From assembly GCA_021399445.1 (NCBI GenBank), contig JAJTUQ010000002.1, positions 7,626,001 to 7,690,000 on the forward strand: DNA of 64,000 nucleotides, in the 5' to 3' direction. This document shows, piece after piece, positions 12,857 through 23,306 of the stretch. Numbering within the stretch: the stretch's first letter is position 1; each line of letters starts with the position of its first letter. Under the pieces are notes generated by a model. It had not been told where the DNA came from, did not search any database, and saw only the letters and a list, made by a program, of their open reading frames with translations. Both the position numbers and the translations under genes were made by a program. This stretch comes from Xylogone sp. PMI_703. Its lineage: Eukaryota; Ascomycota; Leotiomycetes.

Positions 12857-13302
12857 AACAATAGAGATCTCATTGATAACTAAATTTTACCACTATCAGT
12901 TTTACTCACTATTTCTTTGCTCTGATGATATGATTGTTGGACTGTTTATCCCTAGAAGGCAACTCCGACTAAGCCAGCGTCGTGTTACGGTCAAAATCAG
13001 GACATAGTCGGAGGGGCCACACTTCGCTCCGCAACCACATCCTTCACTCCGCCAGCAACGCAATCGCGCATAGGGAAACAGGTCCCACAGTGTCATGTTA
13101 CGGAATGATCAGAAGCTGATGGGGCACATCTCTCAACCCAGAATAGACTAAATTCGAGACCGGCATGGAGCCCTCAAGTGTCATATAGTTCAGAGAAAAG
13201 TATAAATACGAGAGAGTTACCACGAGGCAGAGCTGCTTTCACATTTCACAAATAAAACGTCTAATACATTCTCGAAATAACTCATTTTACTACTCGTTCA
13301 AA
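12857..13302. other. Promoter interval of the phenol-hydroxylase-like gene
   Basis: 446 bp without a gene. It contains a good TATA box at 13201-13208 about 100 bp before the next ATG, and an imperfect ATCAG-N3-CTGAT inverted repeat near 13110. Nothing else was recognised. Confidence 0.4.
13201..13208 (+). promoter_or_regulatory. TATA box
   Basis: TATAAATA lies 95 bp upstream of the ATG at 13303, in a clean position for transcription of the FAD monooxygenase gene. Confidence 0.5.
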
Positions 13303-15183
13303 ATGTCAACTGAACCAACACAAGTAGATGTTACCATCATTGGAGGAGGGCCTGTCGGTCTCCTCCTTGGCTATATTCTGAATCGCATGAAAGTATCAGT
13401 CTATGTAGTTGGTTAGTCACCTTCCACTGTAACCAACCTTATCTTAATATTTTACAAATTAGAGCGCTTGGATAAGAAGAATATGCCCATGTATGGCCGT
13501 GCCTGCACTCTGTATCCCAGAACACTAGAAATGCTGGACCAGCTCGACCTCCTAGACGAGTTCCTTCAGATGGGCTTAGTAGCCCGTAACTCAGCCAACT
13601 TCGATAAGAGTGGGCAGCGAGTCAACAGTCGAGGCTGGCAAGTATTCTTTGCACAGAGGTACGGTACTTTTCTGGATTATTTCCTCAATATTAGGTTGAA
13701 ATACTCGGAGCATCTCATTCAAGATGCCTTGGAGAAGGACGGAGGATATGTAGCCGTTGGGTGGAAATTGAAGGACTTTACGATCAATCCACATGCCCAG
13801 GATGGCTACAGGATCAGTGCAGTCATAGGAGAGGTTGGCTCAGAGCAAACCAAGACATTAAAGAGGTATATCTCTCTTTTCGTAGGCTACTTGGTACCAG
13901 CTGATATTAGAACAGTAAATACATCATTGGTGCAGATGGTGGAAGTTCTTTGGTTCGTCGTCTCAGTGGAGTTCCTTTCCATCTCGATACCACAGAACGT
14001 CGCTGGGTCCGGATAGACGGCGTGGTCAAAACCAACATGCCAGACGCCAGACTTGGAGCTTCGAGTATTGAAAACTTAACCCACGGAACCGTCCTATGGG
14101 TTCCTTTGGATCACGGAAGATCCCGAGTTGGATTTTCTTTAACAGAGGAGATGTATCGCAAGTATGGAGACAGCATGACGAAGGAGGAAGCAATGCAAGA
14201 GGCCATTGCAGCTGTGCACCCATTCTCTCTTGAGTTTGAGTCTGTAGATTGGTATACGTTATATACGTCAGTAGCCATTCCTTCCTCGAATGCTGAATAG
14301 ATGACTAACGAGAATTTATAGCATCAAGCAGGGAGTAGCAGATAGATTTATCATCAACGATTGCATAATTTTGGCTGGTGATGCATGCCACATACACTCT
14401 TCTGGGGCCGCTCAGGGTATGAACACTGGTGTGCATGATGCTATCAACCTCTCTTGGAAGCTCGGGGGTGTCCTACATGGCTTGTATAACTCTAGTATCT
14501 TGGAGACGTATGACTCTGAACGCCGGTCCATTGCCGAAGAGCTGATTCGACAAGATAAAGATTTCTCCGTTCTCATCTCTAATGAGATTCCAGACGCATA
14601 TAAAAATTCTGGCTTGACCCCTGAAGTTTTGCTGACAAACAGGATGCAGGAGTCTGCAACATTCATCCTTGGCCTTGGGATAAAGTATAATGAGAACCAG
14701 CTTAATGTAAATGCGAATTCTGGTGTTCTTGTTTCAGGTTCTCGCCCTTGTGATGCCTTGATTTATCGTCCAGGAGGTAGAGTACCCATGCGGCTGCAAC
14801 AAGTCACTCCAAATTGCGGTTCCTTCTGGGTTCTTGTCTTCACCGGTGCTCTTGAACACACTAAACCAAAGCTTGCTCAGCTGCGAGCTTACATTGATAG
14901 CTCCGAATGCTTGATCAAGAAGGCCGATGCTAGAGCCGTCAAATTATTGACAATCATTGATGGTATGAAGGCTCAAGGCGATGAGGCCTTGGGTTTTAAG
15001 TGTTTTGGCAGGTTCTACTATGACCCTCAAGGAGAGGCCCTATCCAGTTACGGTTTCTCTGAGCAAGAGGGAGGTATTGCAGTACTAAGGCCTGATGGCT
15101 ACCTTGGATTTGCTACTGCACTGGACAAGGGAATGGAGGTCGACACGTATTTCAAACGGATTCTCAGAGTTTCATCTGCGTAA
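13303..15183 (+). CDS. FAD-dependent aromatic monooxygenase, phenol 2-monooxygenase-like
   Basis: Flavoprotein hydroxylase of the PHBH/phenol-hydroxylase fold, expected to add a hydroxyl group to a phenolic ring using NAD(P)H and O2. Predicted 574 residues from exons 13303-13411, 13463-13865, 13916-14266 and 14322-15183. FAD-binding motifs are complete: G14-G-G-P-V-G19 (IIGGGPVG), the DG motif at 176-179 (IIGADGGSS) and GDACH at 307-311. The last ~170 residues (from about 400) resemble the thioredoxin-like C-terminal domain of phenol hydroxylases, and the protein ends soon after YLGFAT. No targeting signal is seen. An intradiol dioxygenase and a second FAD hydroxylase follow, which supports a role in opening an aromatic ring. 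The substrate is not known. Confidence 0.92.
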
Positions 15184-15507
15184 CTGTTATTCCAATATAG
15201 ATATATCAATCAGCGTAGTATCAACTATAGGTATAATCCCAATATGGTTCGAAATGTGTTGAATATAATTCCCTTAATCATCATTTTTATCATACGTTTT
15301 GTAAATTTGGCATTATCTCGCTTGCTACCAGTGATATTCCAAGAAGTATTGCAGACTGAGTCCACCGTTGTAGCAATGTGTCGTTTCGCTACTATAGGCA
15401 GCAACACCATCAGAAACCCGATAAAGGTGGGCCGTTTGCTGCGAATATTTAGATGTCTATTACACACTTCAATCGTAATCTTCCTCAATATTATCAAGTA
15501 TATCACG
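15184..15507 (+). other. Short spacer; possible long 5' leader
   Basis: An open frame runs from 15244 into the next gene without a stop. Its first 88 codons have an odd isoleucine-rich composition and precede a good signal peptide, so I treat this part as leader rather than coding. Confidence 0.4.
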
Positions 15508-16833
15508 ATGTGCTGGTCTTTACGGATGTCAATATGTGCTATTCTACTGCTTCGCTGCATCAATGCGGAGAAAGCGTTAGAGTGGGCGCCGGGTCGTTTT
15601 TGCCCCACGGAAATCCACACCACAATCCCCGGTGGGACTTATACTTGGCCGGGCATGGAAGCCCCAGAGTTCAGAACTATGTCTGAAGTTCATTCTGCCC
15701 TTTTAAAATGCCCTAACATTACTACCCTTGATCTCCGAGTTACTCTCCTCGGCTGTAGTGAATGGCCGGACCGTTGGAATTTCCCCTTTGATACGGCTGG
15801 TGGCGACAAGTATCCCTTTGCTCTCCAATCTCTTTCACTGGAAGGCTACGAATTTGGAATCTCGGATGAAGTCTCCGTTGCACCGCCAAAAGATTTTGAC
15901 TTGGGGGATGTGGTGGACTGGATATTTTCAGGCCGGGCGTACAAGTGGGCAAGACAATACCATTCCACCCCAACAAAGCCAAGGACCAATCTCGAATTAT
16001 GGCTTGATGCCATGGATTTTTCTCAGATTCATACACTCTCACTCGTTAACACCGATATTAGCCGCCAGGAAGGATCGGCGAACCTAATCACCGAACTATT
16101 GGTATCGAGTTTATCAAGTCTCAAATCCCTTCATGTTGAACAATCTTGGGCACGCGATCTCATTGTCTCCCTGCCACAAAACGCACTCGAGCATGTATCA
16201 TGGATCAATAGTGGTGAGTCAATTGATCCCATTGTTGAACGCCATGGTGCATCCCTCACGAAGCTGGAATGGCGCTCACGCGAAACTATGTCTGGTATTG
16301 GGCCTATGATCTCAATAGAAGGACTCCGTGATCTCGGGACTCGTGCCCCTGGCTTGAAAGATCTAACTATTGATATCAAGCGTAATGGCACTTGGCCTTG
16401 GAATTATATGCGTTCGTTATCGACAACATTACCTAGTCTCACGGATTTGACAGTGTATCTTGAGATAGCTAGCGAGTGTAGAAGACAGAAGCCAGATAGT
16501 TGGTATGATGATGGCCCTGAAGATAGCTGCCGAGGTGTAAAGCAATATGCACAACCACTTCTCAATGTTACCACTGGATTGGAGGCATTTAATTTCCTTA
16601 GAAGTGTTAAAATTGGGGATGAGTTAACTCACGTCAAGTTTTATTCTGGGGATTGGGCAAGGGCTTGGGATGGACCTCTATATATCCCTGAATGGATTGA
16701 AGGTAAGCGGGCATGGGTTGAATGCGATATCATGTTTGAGAATGGGACCAGAAAGGCAGAAGGAGATGTTCTCTGTTGGGGTGAAGATACTGTTATTCCA
16801 CGGTATAAGTTTCAACAGCCAGAAGAATATTGA
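15508..16833 (+). CDS. Predicted secreted leucine-rich-repeat-like protein
   Basis: No named family recognised. From the ATG at 15508 (or 15526) the protein starts with a short basic stretch and a hydrophobic segment, MSICAILLLRCINA, that looks like a signal peptide, giving about 441 residues. Several segments repeat the pattern leucine-x-x-leucine ending in a strand (NITTLDLRVTLLGC, QIHTLSLVNTDIS, LKSLHVEQSW, LTKLEWRS, LKDLTIDIKRN, LTDLTVYLEIA), consistent with a degenerate leucine-rich-repeat solenoid as in fungal F-box-like proteins, but no F-box is seen. One candidate glycosylation site is NVTT. It is a single exon and lies in the same direction as the monooxygenase before it. A cell-surface or secreted role is inference only. 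The start is uncertain because the frame is open back to 15244. Confidence 0.65.
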   Translation: MCWSLRMSICAILLLRCINAEKALEWAPGRFCPTEIHTTIPGGTYTWPGMEAPEFRTMSEVHSALLKCPNITTLDLRVTLLGCSEWPDRWNFPFDTAGGDKYPFALQSLSLEGYEFGISDEVSVAPPKDFDLGDVVDWIFSGRAYKWARQYHSTPTKPRTNLELWLDAMDFSQIHTLSLVNTDISRQEGSANLITELLVSSLSSLKSLHVEQSWARDLIVSLPQNALEHVSWINSGESIDPIVERHGASLTKLEWRSRETMSGIGPMISIEGLRDLGTRAPGLKDLTIDIKRNGTWPWNYMRSLSTTLPSLTDLTVYLEIASECRRQKPDSWYDDGPEDSCRGVKQYAQPLLNVTTGLEAFNFLRSVKIGDELTHVKFYSGDWARAWDGPLYIPEWIEGKRAWVECDIMFENGTRKAEGDVLCWGEDTVIPRYKFQQPEEY

Positions 16834-17276
16834 CAATGATGATATTAGAGAAGGCATTTGGAGCAAGAAAAAATTTATGGAGAAAATCGTAGTTTCCTAC
16901 AGTAGTATCTATGCTGATGCCTTAGATAAGGTATCAAACTACAAAAAGGGGTCTGCTTTAGGATTTCCAGAGTTTTATTTCTTTTGGTTCCCGGGCATCA
17001 TTATCAAGACTTGAATATTGTTAAAAGGCACTAGCCAGAATTTATATATTTTAATTAAGAAACGAAAGGCAAGATTATAAATCATTCAGAGGCTACCCAG
17101 GCATCAGAGCAAAAGGAAATCTCCACTTGCCTGGCTGCTTATGCTGCTATATATCTGAGTTCTGACATGAGGTTCCCGTAGAATGCATGTATATGCCTTG
17201 AAATAACAGAACTGGTATGTTGACGCACAAAGCATTGAAGCCTCTGTTATGCGGGAATACTAATTACATTTGCATA
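16834..17276. other. Convergent 3' spacer
   Basis: Lies between the convergent leucine-rich protein and dioxygenase genes. It contains AT-rich stretches (17020-17080) expected of two 3' untranslated regions. No gene was seen. Confidence 0.45.
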
Positions 17277-18306
17277 TCATTTTTGTAATAATACAAAATC
17301 ATGTTCTAGGATCCATAACCCTTTCTTATCCCAAGCCATTTGCTTGAGTGCCTCATCTAGCTTATATTTACTAACCAATAATGCTGGATCTTTTGTCCAT
17401 TCAAAATGCTTCACTAATGACTTCTTCACTCCGAATACAGGATCCCCGGCAATATGATCGCTTGTGTCTGAGTACAACGCTGTTGTAAGGTCAATATATG
17501 ACGGGTGCTTAAGTTGGAAATGCTGTAAAACAGTTAGTATTGCGAATGCCTATGGGAACCGAGGAGACTCTACCACATGCGCCGGACGCGTCACATTCCT
17601 GTTCAGGAGTTCTAGCAATACACCAACTGAGCCATCGCTTGGTATATTATAGTCTACGCATTTGACTCCAATCAAATAGAAACGGCCATCTTCGTCCGTA
17701 GGAAAAATCCCTCTACAGTCTGATCCGCTTCGATTTGGGTCCTGCATGTCGTAGTAGCCGTTTCCGTTCGTCTCCCATATGTCGACTAATACACCACTGA
17801 TAGGCTTACCATCAATTGATCGGACAGTGCCATGGATTAACATCAACTCTCCTATAGTACCAGGAGAGCCAATGGACTCGCCATTGTGGAGCATTTGGGT
17901 ATCCGGACTGTGGAATGGGCCAAGGACTGATGACTCAGTGGCAAGGTCAGCTTTTGCTTGAGCCGAATTTAAACTGTCAACCAATGCCGATACACCCAGC
18001 ACATCAGATAATAAGATCATCTCCTGCCTATCTTGGTTTGATTCTTGGCCCACCTATTGGTCACGTCAGTTACATTACCAGAGGATATGTTACTATAGAA
18101 GGTTGGGTTACATTGGTCAGGTAGTGAACTGCAGCCTCCCATTCGTGTGGCTTCAACTGAACCTCCCGTGTATAATCGTGCAGGTGTTGAATTAACTTGG
18201 AAATTAACTCCTTGACTCGCTCATCCTTCACATTTTGCGTCGAGGTTTTTATAACATGTGGCGTTAAGTTGTTGGCAAGTAGGTCTTCTAAATCTGAAGA
18301 AGCCAT
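17277..18306 (-). CDS. Intradiol ring-cleavage dioxygenase (catechol/hydroxyquinol 1,2-dioxygenase type)
   Basis: Non-haem Fe(III) enzyme that opens a catechol or hydroxyquinol ring between the two hydroxyls, giving a cis,cis-muconate or maleylacetate precursor. Predicted 306 residues from exons complement(18112-18306, 17574-18053, 17277-17522); splice sites GT-AG, with the second intron cutting between RPAHV and HF. The N-terminal dimerisation helices are followed by RQEMILLSDVLGVSALVD, typical of the family. All four iron ligands are visible: Tyr165 or 166 (NGNGYYD), Tyr200 (VDYNIPSDG), His224 and His226 (RPAHVHF). No signal peptide. A perfect 14-bp palindrome lies 111 bp upstream of the ATG. 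Neighbouring aromatic hydroxylases would supply its substrate. Catechol and hydroxyquinol forms cannot be told apart safely by eye. Confidence 0.95.
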
Positions 18307-18416
18307 GACTAGAATTATACTTTTGTAAAAAAAAAATAGCAATAGAAAATAACTCAGTATGATACGATAGCACGCTGCGCCAGATCTTGAAATTTCAATA
18401 GATATCTCTGCTGTTT

Positions 18417-18430
18417 TCGGAACGTTCCGA
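18417..18430. promoter_or_regulatory. 14-bp palindrome, candidate Zn2Cys6 operator (copy 1)
   Basis: TCGGAACGTTCCGA reads the same on both strands and contains CGG-N6-CCG, the usual layout of a site for a Zn2Cys6 dimer. It is centred about 118 bp upstream of the dioxygenase ATG. An identical copy occurs at 20296-20309. Confidence 0.65.
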
Positions 18431-19371
18431 GATGCAGAGGCTACTTAAAGTAAGCAACGCAATGCTGTAGCGTGGATCACAAAACCCTGAGTCAGTTATT
18501 GATAATGAGTGAAATACGCTAAGTAGCTCACAGGACACTCTATGGCCTCATACCTCTTAAGTATGCGACGCTTTACCAGTATATCCCGTCTCAGGGTACT
18601 ATACCAGGCAGTCGGAAAACTATCACTGGGAAGTATGCCGCAATGCCCAAAGCCTCATGCGTCAGGCTTCCTTTCCTACACAGAAATAGATACTAGAACA
18701 CGTAATATAGACTACATTGTCACAGAGCTCCTTTGATTCTATGTATGCAAATGCTAGGCTACTTTGGTCCAAGATATGGGGGAGCTGGGGGAGCTCCGGG
18801 GAGTAATATTAAAGTACTGCAGTGAGTCGCATCTCCGATAATGTGGGGAAGGCGGCTTGCTATTCATTGGATTCCTAATCATTTATTCTGCCTACACGTA
18901 CTAAAGAGGGGAGATGAGGAAAAGGAGAAGGCATGGAAAGTTGCTCTCACTAGTGTACTCGTACCAATTCAAAATATTACATTTCTGTTCATTTTTCTAC
19001 AGTGTCCAGGGGAAGAACGAATGGCACTGATTGAGGGGAATTCCAGAAACTGAGAGGTCCTCGCGGACCAACTGCGCGGGTCAATCTGGCTGTAATACCT
19101 CCGCCGCGGCTAGATTCCTAATCCAACCGCGGCTTCAACGAAGTTCCAATGTAGAGATAAGCTCTGAACTCTAAACTCTAATTGTTCAATTGAATCTTTC
19201 TCAAATAAAAATGCCTTCATGCCAGCCAATAGTAAAAGGATGAAATATGCCACTTATGCATAATTTAAAATCACTCTATGGCAAACCTGATACTAGATTT
19301 CTGGGAAGGCGATCGATTGTGAAGGTATCTTTGCTATCTATAGTCAATTATTCGTAGCTCCGGTGCAGCAT
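18431..19371. other. Spacer between dioxygenase promoter and nitroreductase 3' end
   Basis: Short open frames at 18542-18736 and 18841-19053 (plus) lack supporting features. A G-rich repeat-like run (GGGGGAGCTGGGGGAGCT) lies near 18777. No gene was recognised. Confidence 0.4.
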
Positions 19372-19971
19372 TCATGCAATGATCTTGTATCTATCTGCTA
19401 CAGGCTTCTTTTCCTTAGCCGCAGGGGCATCTCCAACCGGCTTCCCAATAACCAACTGCGACAATAACTTCCAGTCTGAGCCGATAGACCATGTCTTCTT
19501 GACCTCATCATCAATAAGGGGATTATAGTGCTGCAAGTTTCCTCCGAGCCCCTCCAACGAAAGTGCCGTCCAGATAAGCAGCTGGTGCATCCCGCTGGTC
19601 TGTTCACGCCAGCTCTCAAATTTATCAGCGTACAGCTTAAAAGCTGCTAATGGCTCATATGGTGATGGGTCTTCAAAGAAGAGTATGGTGGCATAAGCGC
19701 CCCGGAATCCTGCAATCTTGTTGTTCGTTGCGGTGGCTTGTTCGCCAGATACAAAAGGTGCCACGGCCGCCTTGACAAGGTCCCAAAGCTTATGATGTTG
19801 GGCTCCATGGAGAACAACAACTCGGGTACTCTGTGTGTTGAATGCTGAAGGCGTTGAGAGCAAAACCTTTTGCACGATCTCTTCTATTCGCTCGTTGGAG
19901 ATGGGTGATTCACCAGACAGTTGGTATACAGAACGGCGTGCTGTGAATGCGGAGAGAAAGGAGTCAGACAT
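19372..19971 (-). CDS. Nitroreductase-family protein (fungal Hbn1/Frm2-like)
   Basis: FMN-dependent reductase of the small fungal nitroreductase group, which can reduce nitro compounds or quinones with NAD(P)H. Intact single exon, 199 residues, no introns. The start MSDSFLSAFTARRSVYQL contains the conserved ARRSVY FMN-phosphate contact. It is followed by SPISNERIEEIVQKVLLSTPSAFNTQSTR, which carries the serine/asparagine contacts of the family, and the C-terminal part ends LLSQLVIGKPVGDAPAAKEKK, also typical. Length matches yeast and mould members. It is divergent from the FAD monooxygenase at 20660, sharing a 688-bp promoter that holds the second palindrome. In this context it could reduce a quinone or nitroaromatic intermediate; that is inference. 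Confidence 0.92.
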   Translation of the reverse strand: MSDSFLSAFTARRSVYQLSGESPISNERIEEIVQKVLLSTPSAFNTQSTRVVVLHGAQHHKLWDLVKAAVAPFVSGEQATATNNKIAGFRGAYATILFFEDPSPYEPLAAFKLYADKFESWREQTSGMHQLLIWTALSLEGLGGNLQHYNPLIDDEVKKTWSIGSDWKLLSQLVIGKPVGDAPAAKEKKPVADRYKIIA

Positions 19972-20295
19972 GATGGCTTCTGTTTACAATTGTAGCTCTT
20001 AAGTAAATCAAGTTTTATAAGAAGTTTAAGGCGATTTTAAGGATAGAAATACAGGTTACAGGATTTCTGGTCTATATAGGGCATCAACAAACTTGCAGTA
20101 CTTCCGTACAATTTAGTCTCAACGCTCTAATTCCCCCGAATCAATCCGCGCCCACCTATGGATCAACTACCAGCCCAGGAGATCATTCAACCACTTGTGA
20201 ACTTATTAATAATATTACAGTAATAATAATGCGTATAGACAAGTCAGTCCAGGAGGATTGCTATTGCAGGATGTTAGTCAGTTATTACGATGCAA

Positions 20296-20309
20296 TCGGA
20301 ACGTTCCGA
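20296..20309. promoter_or_regulatory. 14-bp palindrome, candidate Zn2Cys6 operator (copy 2)
   Basis: TCGGAACGTTCCGA, identical in all 14 positions to the copy at 18417-18430. It sits 325 bp upstream of the nitroreductase start and 350 bp upstream of the TfdB-like monooxygenase start, so it could serve both divergent genes. Confidence 0.65.
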
Positions 20310-20365
20310 CACGCGGAATATTGGGGGTTGCCCGGCACCAATTGTCGGTGGATCTTAACCAAGTT

Positions 20366-20392
20366 GCCCAATCTGCCCAATCTGCCCAATCT
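20366..20392. repeat. 9-bp tandem repeat, three copies
   Basis: GCCCAATCT is repeated three times head to tail in the divergent promoter, 57 bp from the palindrome. CCAAT-type boxes are embedded (CCCAAT), but the exact CCAAT order is present only in the final CTTCCAAT. Confidence 0.6.
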
Positions 20393-20659
20393 TCCAATAG
20401 ATATGGAGAACTCCAGCGTAGCATTTCCGTATTGTCTACTGTATGTATGATCATGTGGTAACATGTCAGCTATTGGTAAAGTGTCGTAGTTAGTCTTCAA
20501 ATGAAGGCTCGGTTCTCGGCCGGAGTTACTTGCGAGTATATAGTATATGGCAATTGATGAACATTTTTTAGTCCTAAGACTTATTCAGCCATTGAAGCTT
20601 ATTCAAAGATCCGCTAGTACATCAATTGAAGTAACAAAACTGTCGAAAATTGCGAATCT

Positions 20660-22821
20660 ATGGCCTCCACCACTCTACCAATTCGCGAGGAAGGAGCACG
20701 AAAAGGTCCACTGGAGCTGGACTTTTTGATTGTAGGAGCTGGGCCAGCAGGTGGATCGCTGGCATGCTTCCTAGGAAAATATGGTTCGTAAGGCTCTGTC
20801 ACAATGTATGCACTTGGCTTTTTGGGACATTCTTTTAATGGTCAAAAGGCTTCAAGGGCTTGATTATCAGCTCGGCGCCATCGTCAGCGAACACTCCGCG
20901 TGCTCATATCATAAATCAGCCAGCAATGGGTAAACAAAAGTTCAAGTTGTGATGACGTTCTGGCAGACTAACTTTCTTAAGAATGTATTCGCGATCTAGA
21001 TATAGACATGGAAAGTGAATTCATGAAAGCAGGCTATGCAGGGCCTGAGAAGGGGCACACACGTTGGTGCGAGACAATGAGTGGGAGGGAATTTGGTCGA
21101 ATTACTTCTTGGGGATCGGGACCGAAGCGAGGGGTATGTGAGTTACCAAAACCTCCATTTTTGGGGGCTGAGTAAATAATAAGTGCTAAAACCTCTCTCT
21201 CTCCAGGGTGAGTTCCAGCTCCGCAGTCCCTGTTCACACTTAGAGCTTCCTCAAACACTCGTGGAGCCAATTTTACTGCGATATGCCACACAACATGGTT
21301 TTCCTTGCCGATTCCGAACGCAGTTTGTTTCCTACGACGACTCTGCAAAGGATTCTATCCTTGTAACTGTGCGCGATATGGTATTTGATACCACGGAAAC
21401 TATTAACACCAAGTATCTGTTTGGAGCAGACGGGGCAAAGAGTCGAATCGTACAGCAACTTGGACTTCCAATGTCTGTCAAACCCAGCCAGGGAATAGCT
21501 CTTAATGTATTGCTTCGTGCCGATCTCACCAACTTGATGAGGACTCGAGTAGGCAATCTCCATTATGTGATCAAGCCCGATGCAGAGTATCCGGATTTTG
21601 CTGGTTGGTCCATCGTTCGGATGGTCAAGCCATGGCACGAGTGGTTGTTCATTATGATGTACAAGCCAACTTGCCCTGCTGAGTTCATGCCTTCCGTCGA
21701 GGAGGTCAAAAAGCAAGTCAGTGCCGTTATTGGGGACGACTCAATTCCAGTATATATTCAACGAATCGATAAATGGATCATCAACGAGACGGTAGCAGAG
21801 GTGTATGGTAAGGGCAACATGTGAGCAACCCCTTCTACTAATGTTTGTCCTTAGAATCTAAACTAGATCTAGATTCTGCCTTGGAGATGCAGTGCACCGC
21901 CATCCTCCAATGAATGGACTGGGCTCGAATACTTGTATTCAGGATGCAGCGAACCTTGCTTGGAAGATTAACCTGGTTGAAAAGGGTAAATATTATAGAT
22001 ACGGAGCCTCCATGCTAGGTTGCTAACAACTATCAGGGCTGGCCGGAAAGTCGTTACTTGACACTTATAATGCGGAACGACAGCCTGTTGGCGCTGGTGT
22101 TGTTGCAAGGTGAGTTCATTAATTAAGCTAAGTAAATTCCAATTGCGACTAACTATGCCCTTAAACTAGAGCCAATTCTTCCTTGCGAGAGCATATCCCT
22201 ATTTTCAATTCCCTTGGCTTCCTGAACCCATCTATTGAAGATCGAAAGAGAGAGCTCGCTGTTCTTGAGGAAGTCTCAGAAAAAGGCCGTGCCAGACGTC
22301 GCCAACTGATGGACGCCATTGATTATACATGTCATGAGTTTTTGGCTCTAGGTTCAGACATGAACCAGCGTTACCATTCGACCGCCGTCTATCTGGAGGG
22401 CGCTGGAGATGAACCACCATTGCCTTCAGACCCAGCTTTGTACCACGAGCCGCATACCTTCCCTGGAGTTAGACTACCTCATGCATGGTTAAATACGGCA
22501 ATTCCTCAACAGCAAGTGTCAACGCTTGATTTAGCAGGAAAGGGCCGGTTTGCACTATTCATCGGCCACGGAGGGGAAGCATGGCGTGAAGCTGCACGTG
22601 AAGTGAGCGAATCTTTGAAAATCCCAGTTGTTGTCTACTCTGTAGGTTATGCACTTGAATATGAAGCTGTCTACAACGATTGGTATCGGCTACGAGAAGT
22701 GGAGGAAGATGGATGCGTCTTAGTTCGTCCTGATAATTTCATTGCCTGGAGAAGTAATAGCTTGGTCACACAACCTGCTACCGATTTGAGGAATGTCTTC
22801 AAATCCATCCTATCTTTGTAG
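20660..22821 (+). CDS. FAD-dependent aromatic monooxygenase, 2,4-dichlorophenol 6-monooxygenase (TfdB)-like
   Basis: Flavin hydroxylase acting on phenolic rings; fungal members of the TfdB group are mostly untested. Predicted 604 residues from seven exons: 20660-20783, 20849-20929, 20982-21133, 21207-21820, 21867-21985, 22037-22109, 22170-22821. FAD motifs: G26-A-G-P-A-G31 (VGAGPAGG), the DG motif at 192-195 (LFGADGAKSR) and GDAVHRHPP at 330-338. The HIINQPAMECIRDL and HTRWCETMSGREF segments are typical of the group. The C-terminal ~170 residues form a thioredoxin-like domain with DGCVLVRPDNFIAWR near the end, also typical. No targeting signal. It is divergent from the nitroreductase and shares the palindrome at 20296. 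It is distinct from the phenol-hydroxylase-like gene at 13303, so the cluster has two ring hydroxylases. Confidence 0.93.
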
Positions 22822-23306
22822 CTTCATATTAACCAATGTTCTTACTAAATTCAAGGATAGATTTAAAACATGGTGCAGGTGGAATCGAAATATGAGAAGT
22901 ATATTCATTCAACGTACACTGTGAACCACTTGGATCGAAGCTCTTACCAGGAGGCCTGTGAAGCATACAGGAAGCCCGAATGCACTATTAAGGCACCTTC
23001 AGGGGGTCATGAACTCATGAGCATAACACGTCGTTCATTCGTACAACTAATCATTCAAATCTGGTGATATTAACACGGAAGTTTTCCAATCCTTGAATTA
23101 CTAGATTCCAGAAAAATAGCCAATCATACAGCCCAGCGTCACTTCCCTGATAAATACACTATACCCAACCCTGAAAAAGATAGCACTTGAAATTTTGCTT
23201 TTGACGCTTGTTAAAATACCCAATACAAATATACGCATGAAAGCACAGTCGTCCTGCGTGTGCATAACTAAGAAGTCATGACCCATTGTTCAAAAATGGA
23301 TTGCTA
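22822..23306. other. Convergent spacer
   Basis: Lies between the convergent TfdB-like gene and Zn2Cys6 gene. The 65-codon frame at 22870 shows nothing. Probably two 3' untranslated regions. Confidence 0.45.

Noticed and set aside
15244..15507. Upstream extension of the leucine-rich protein, giving 529 codons in all
   Set aside because: The added 88 codons have a chance-like isoleucine-rich composition and would place the good signal peptide in mid-protein.
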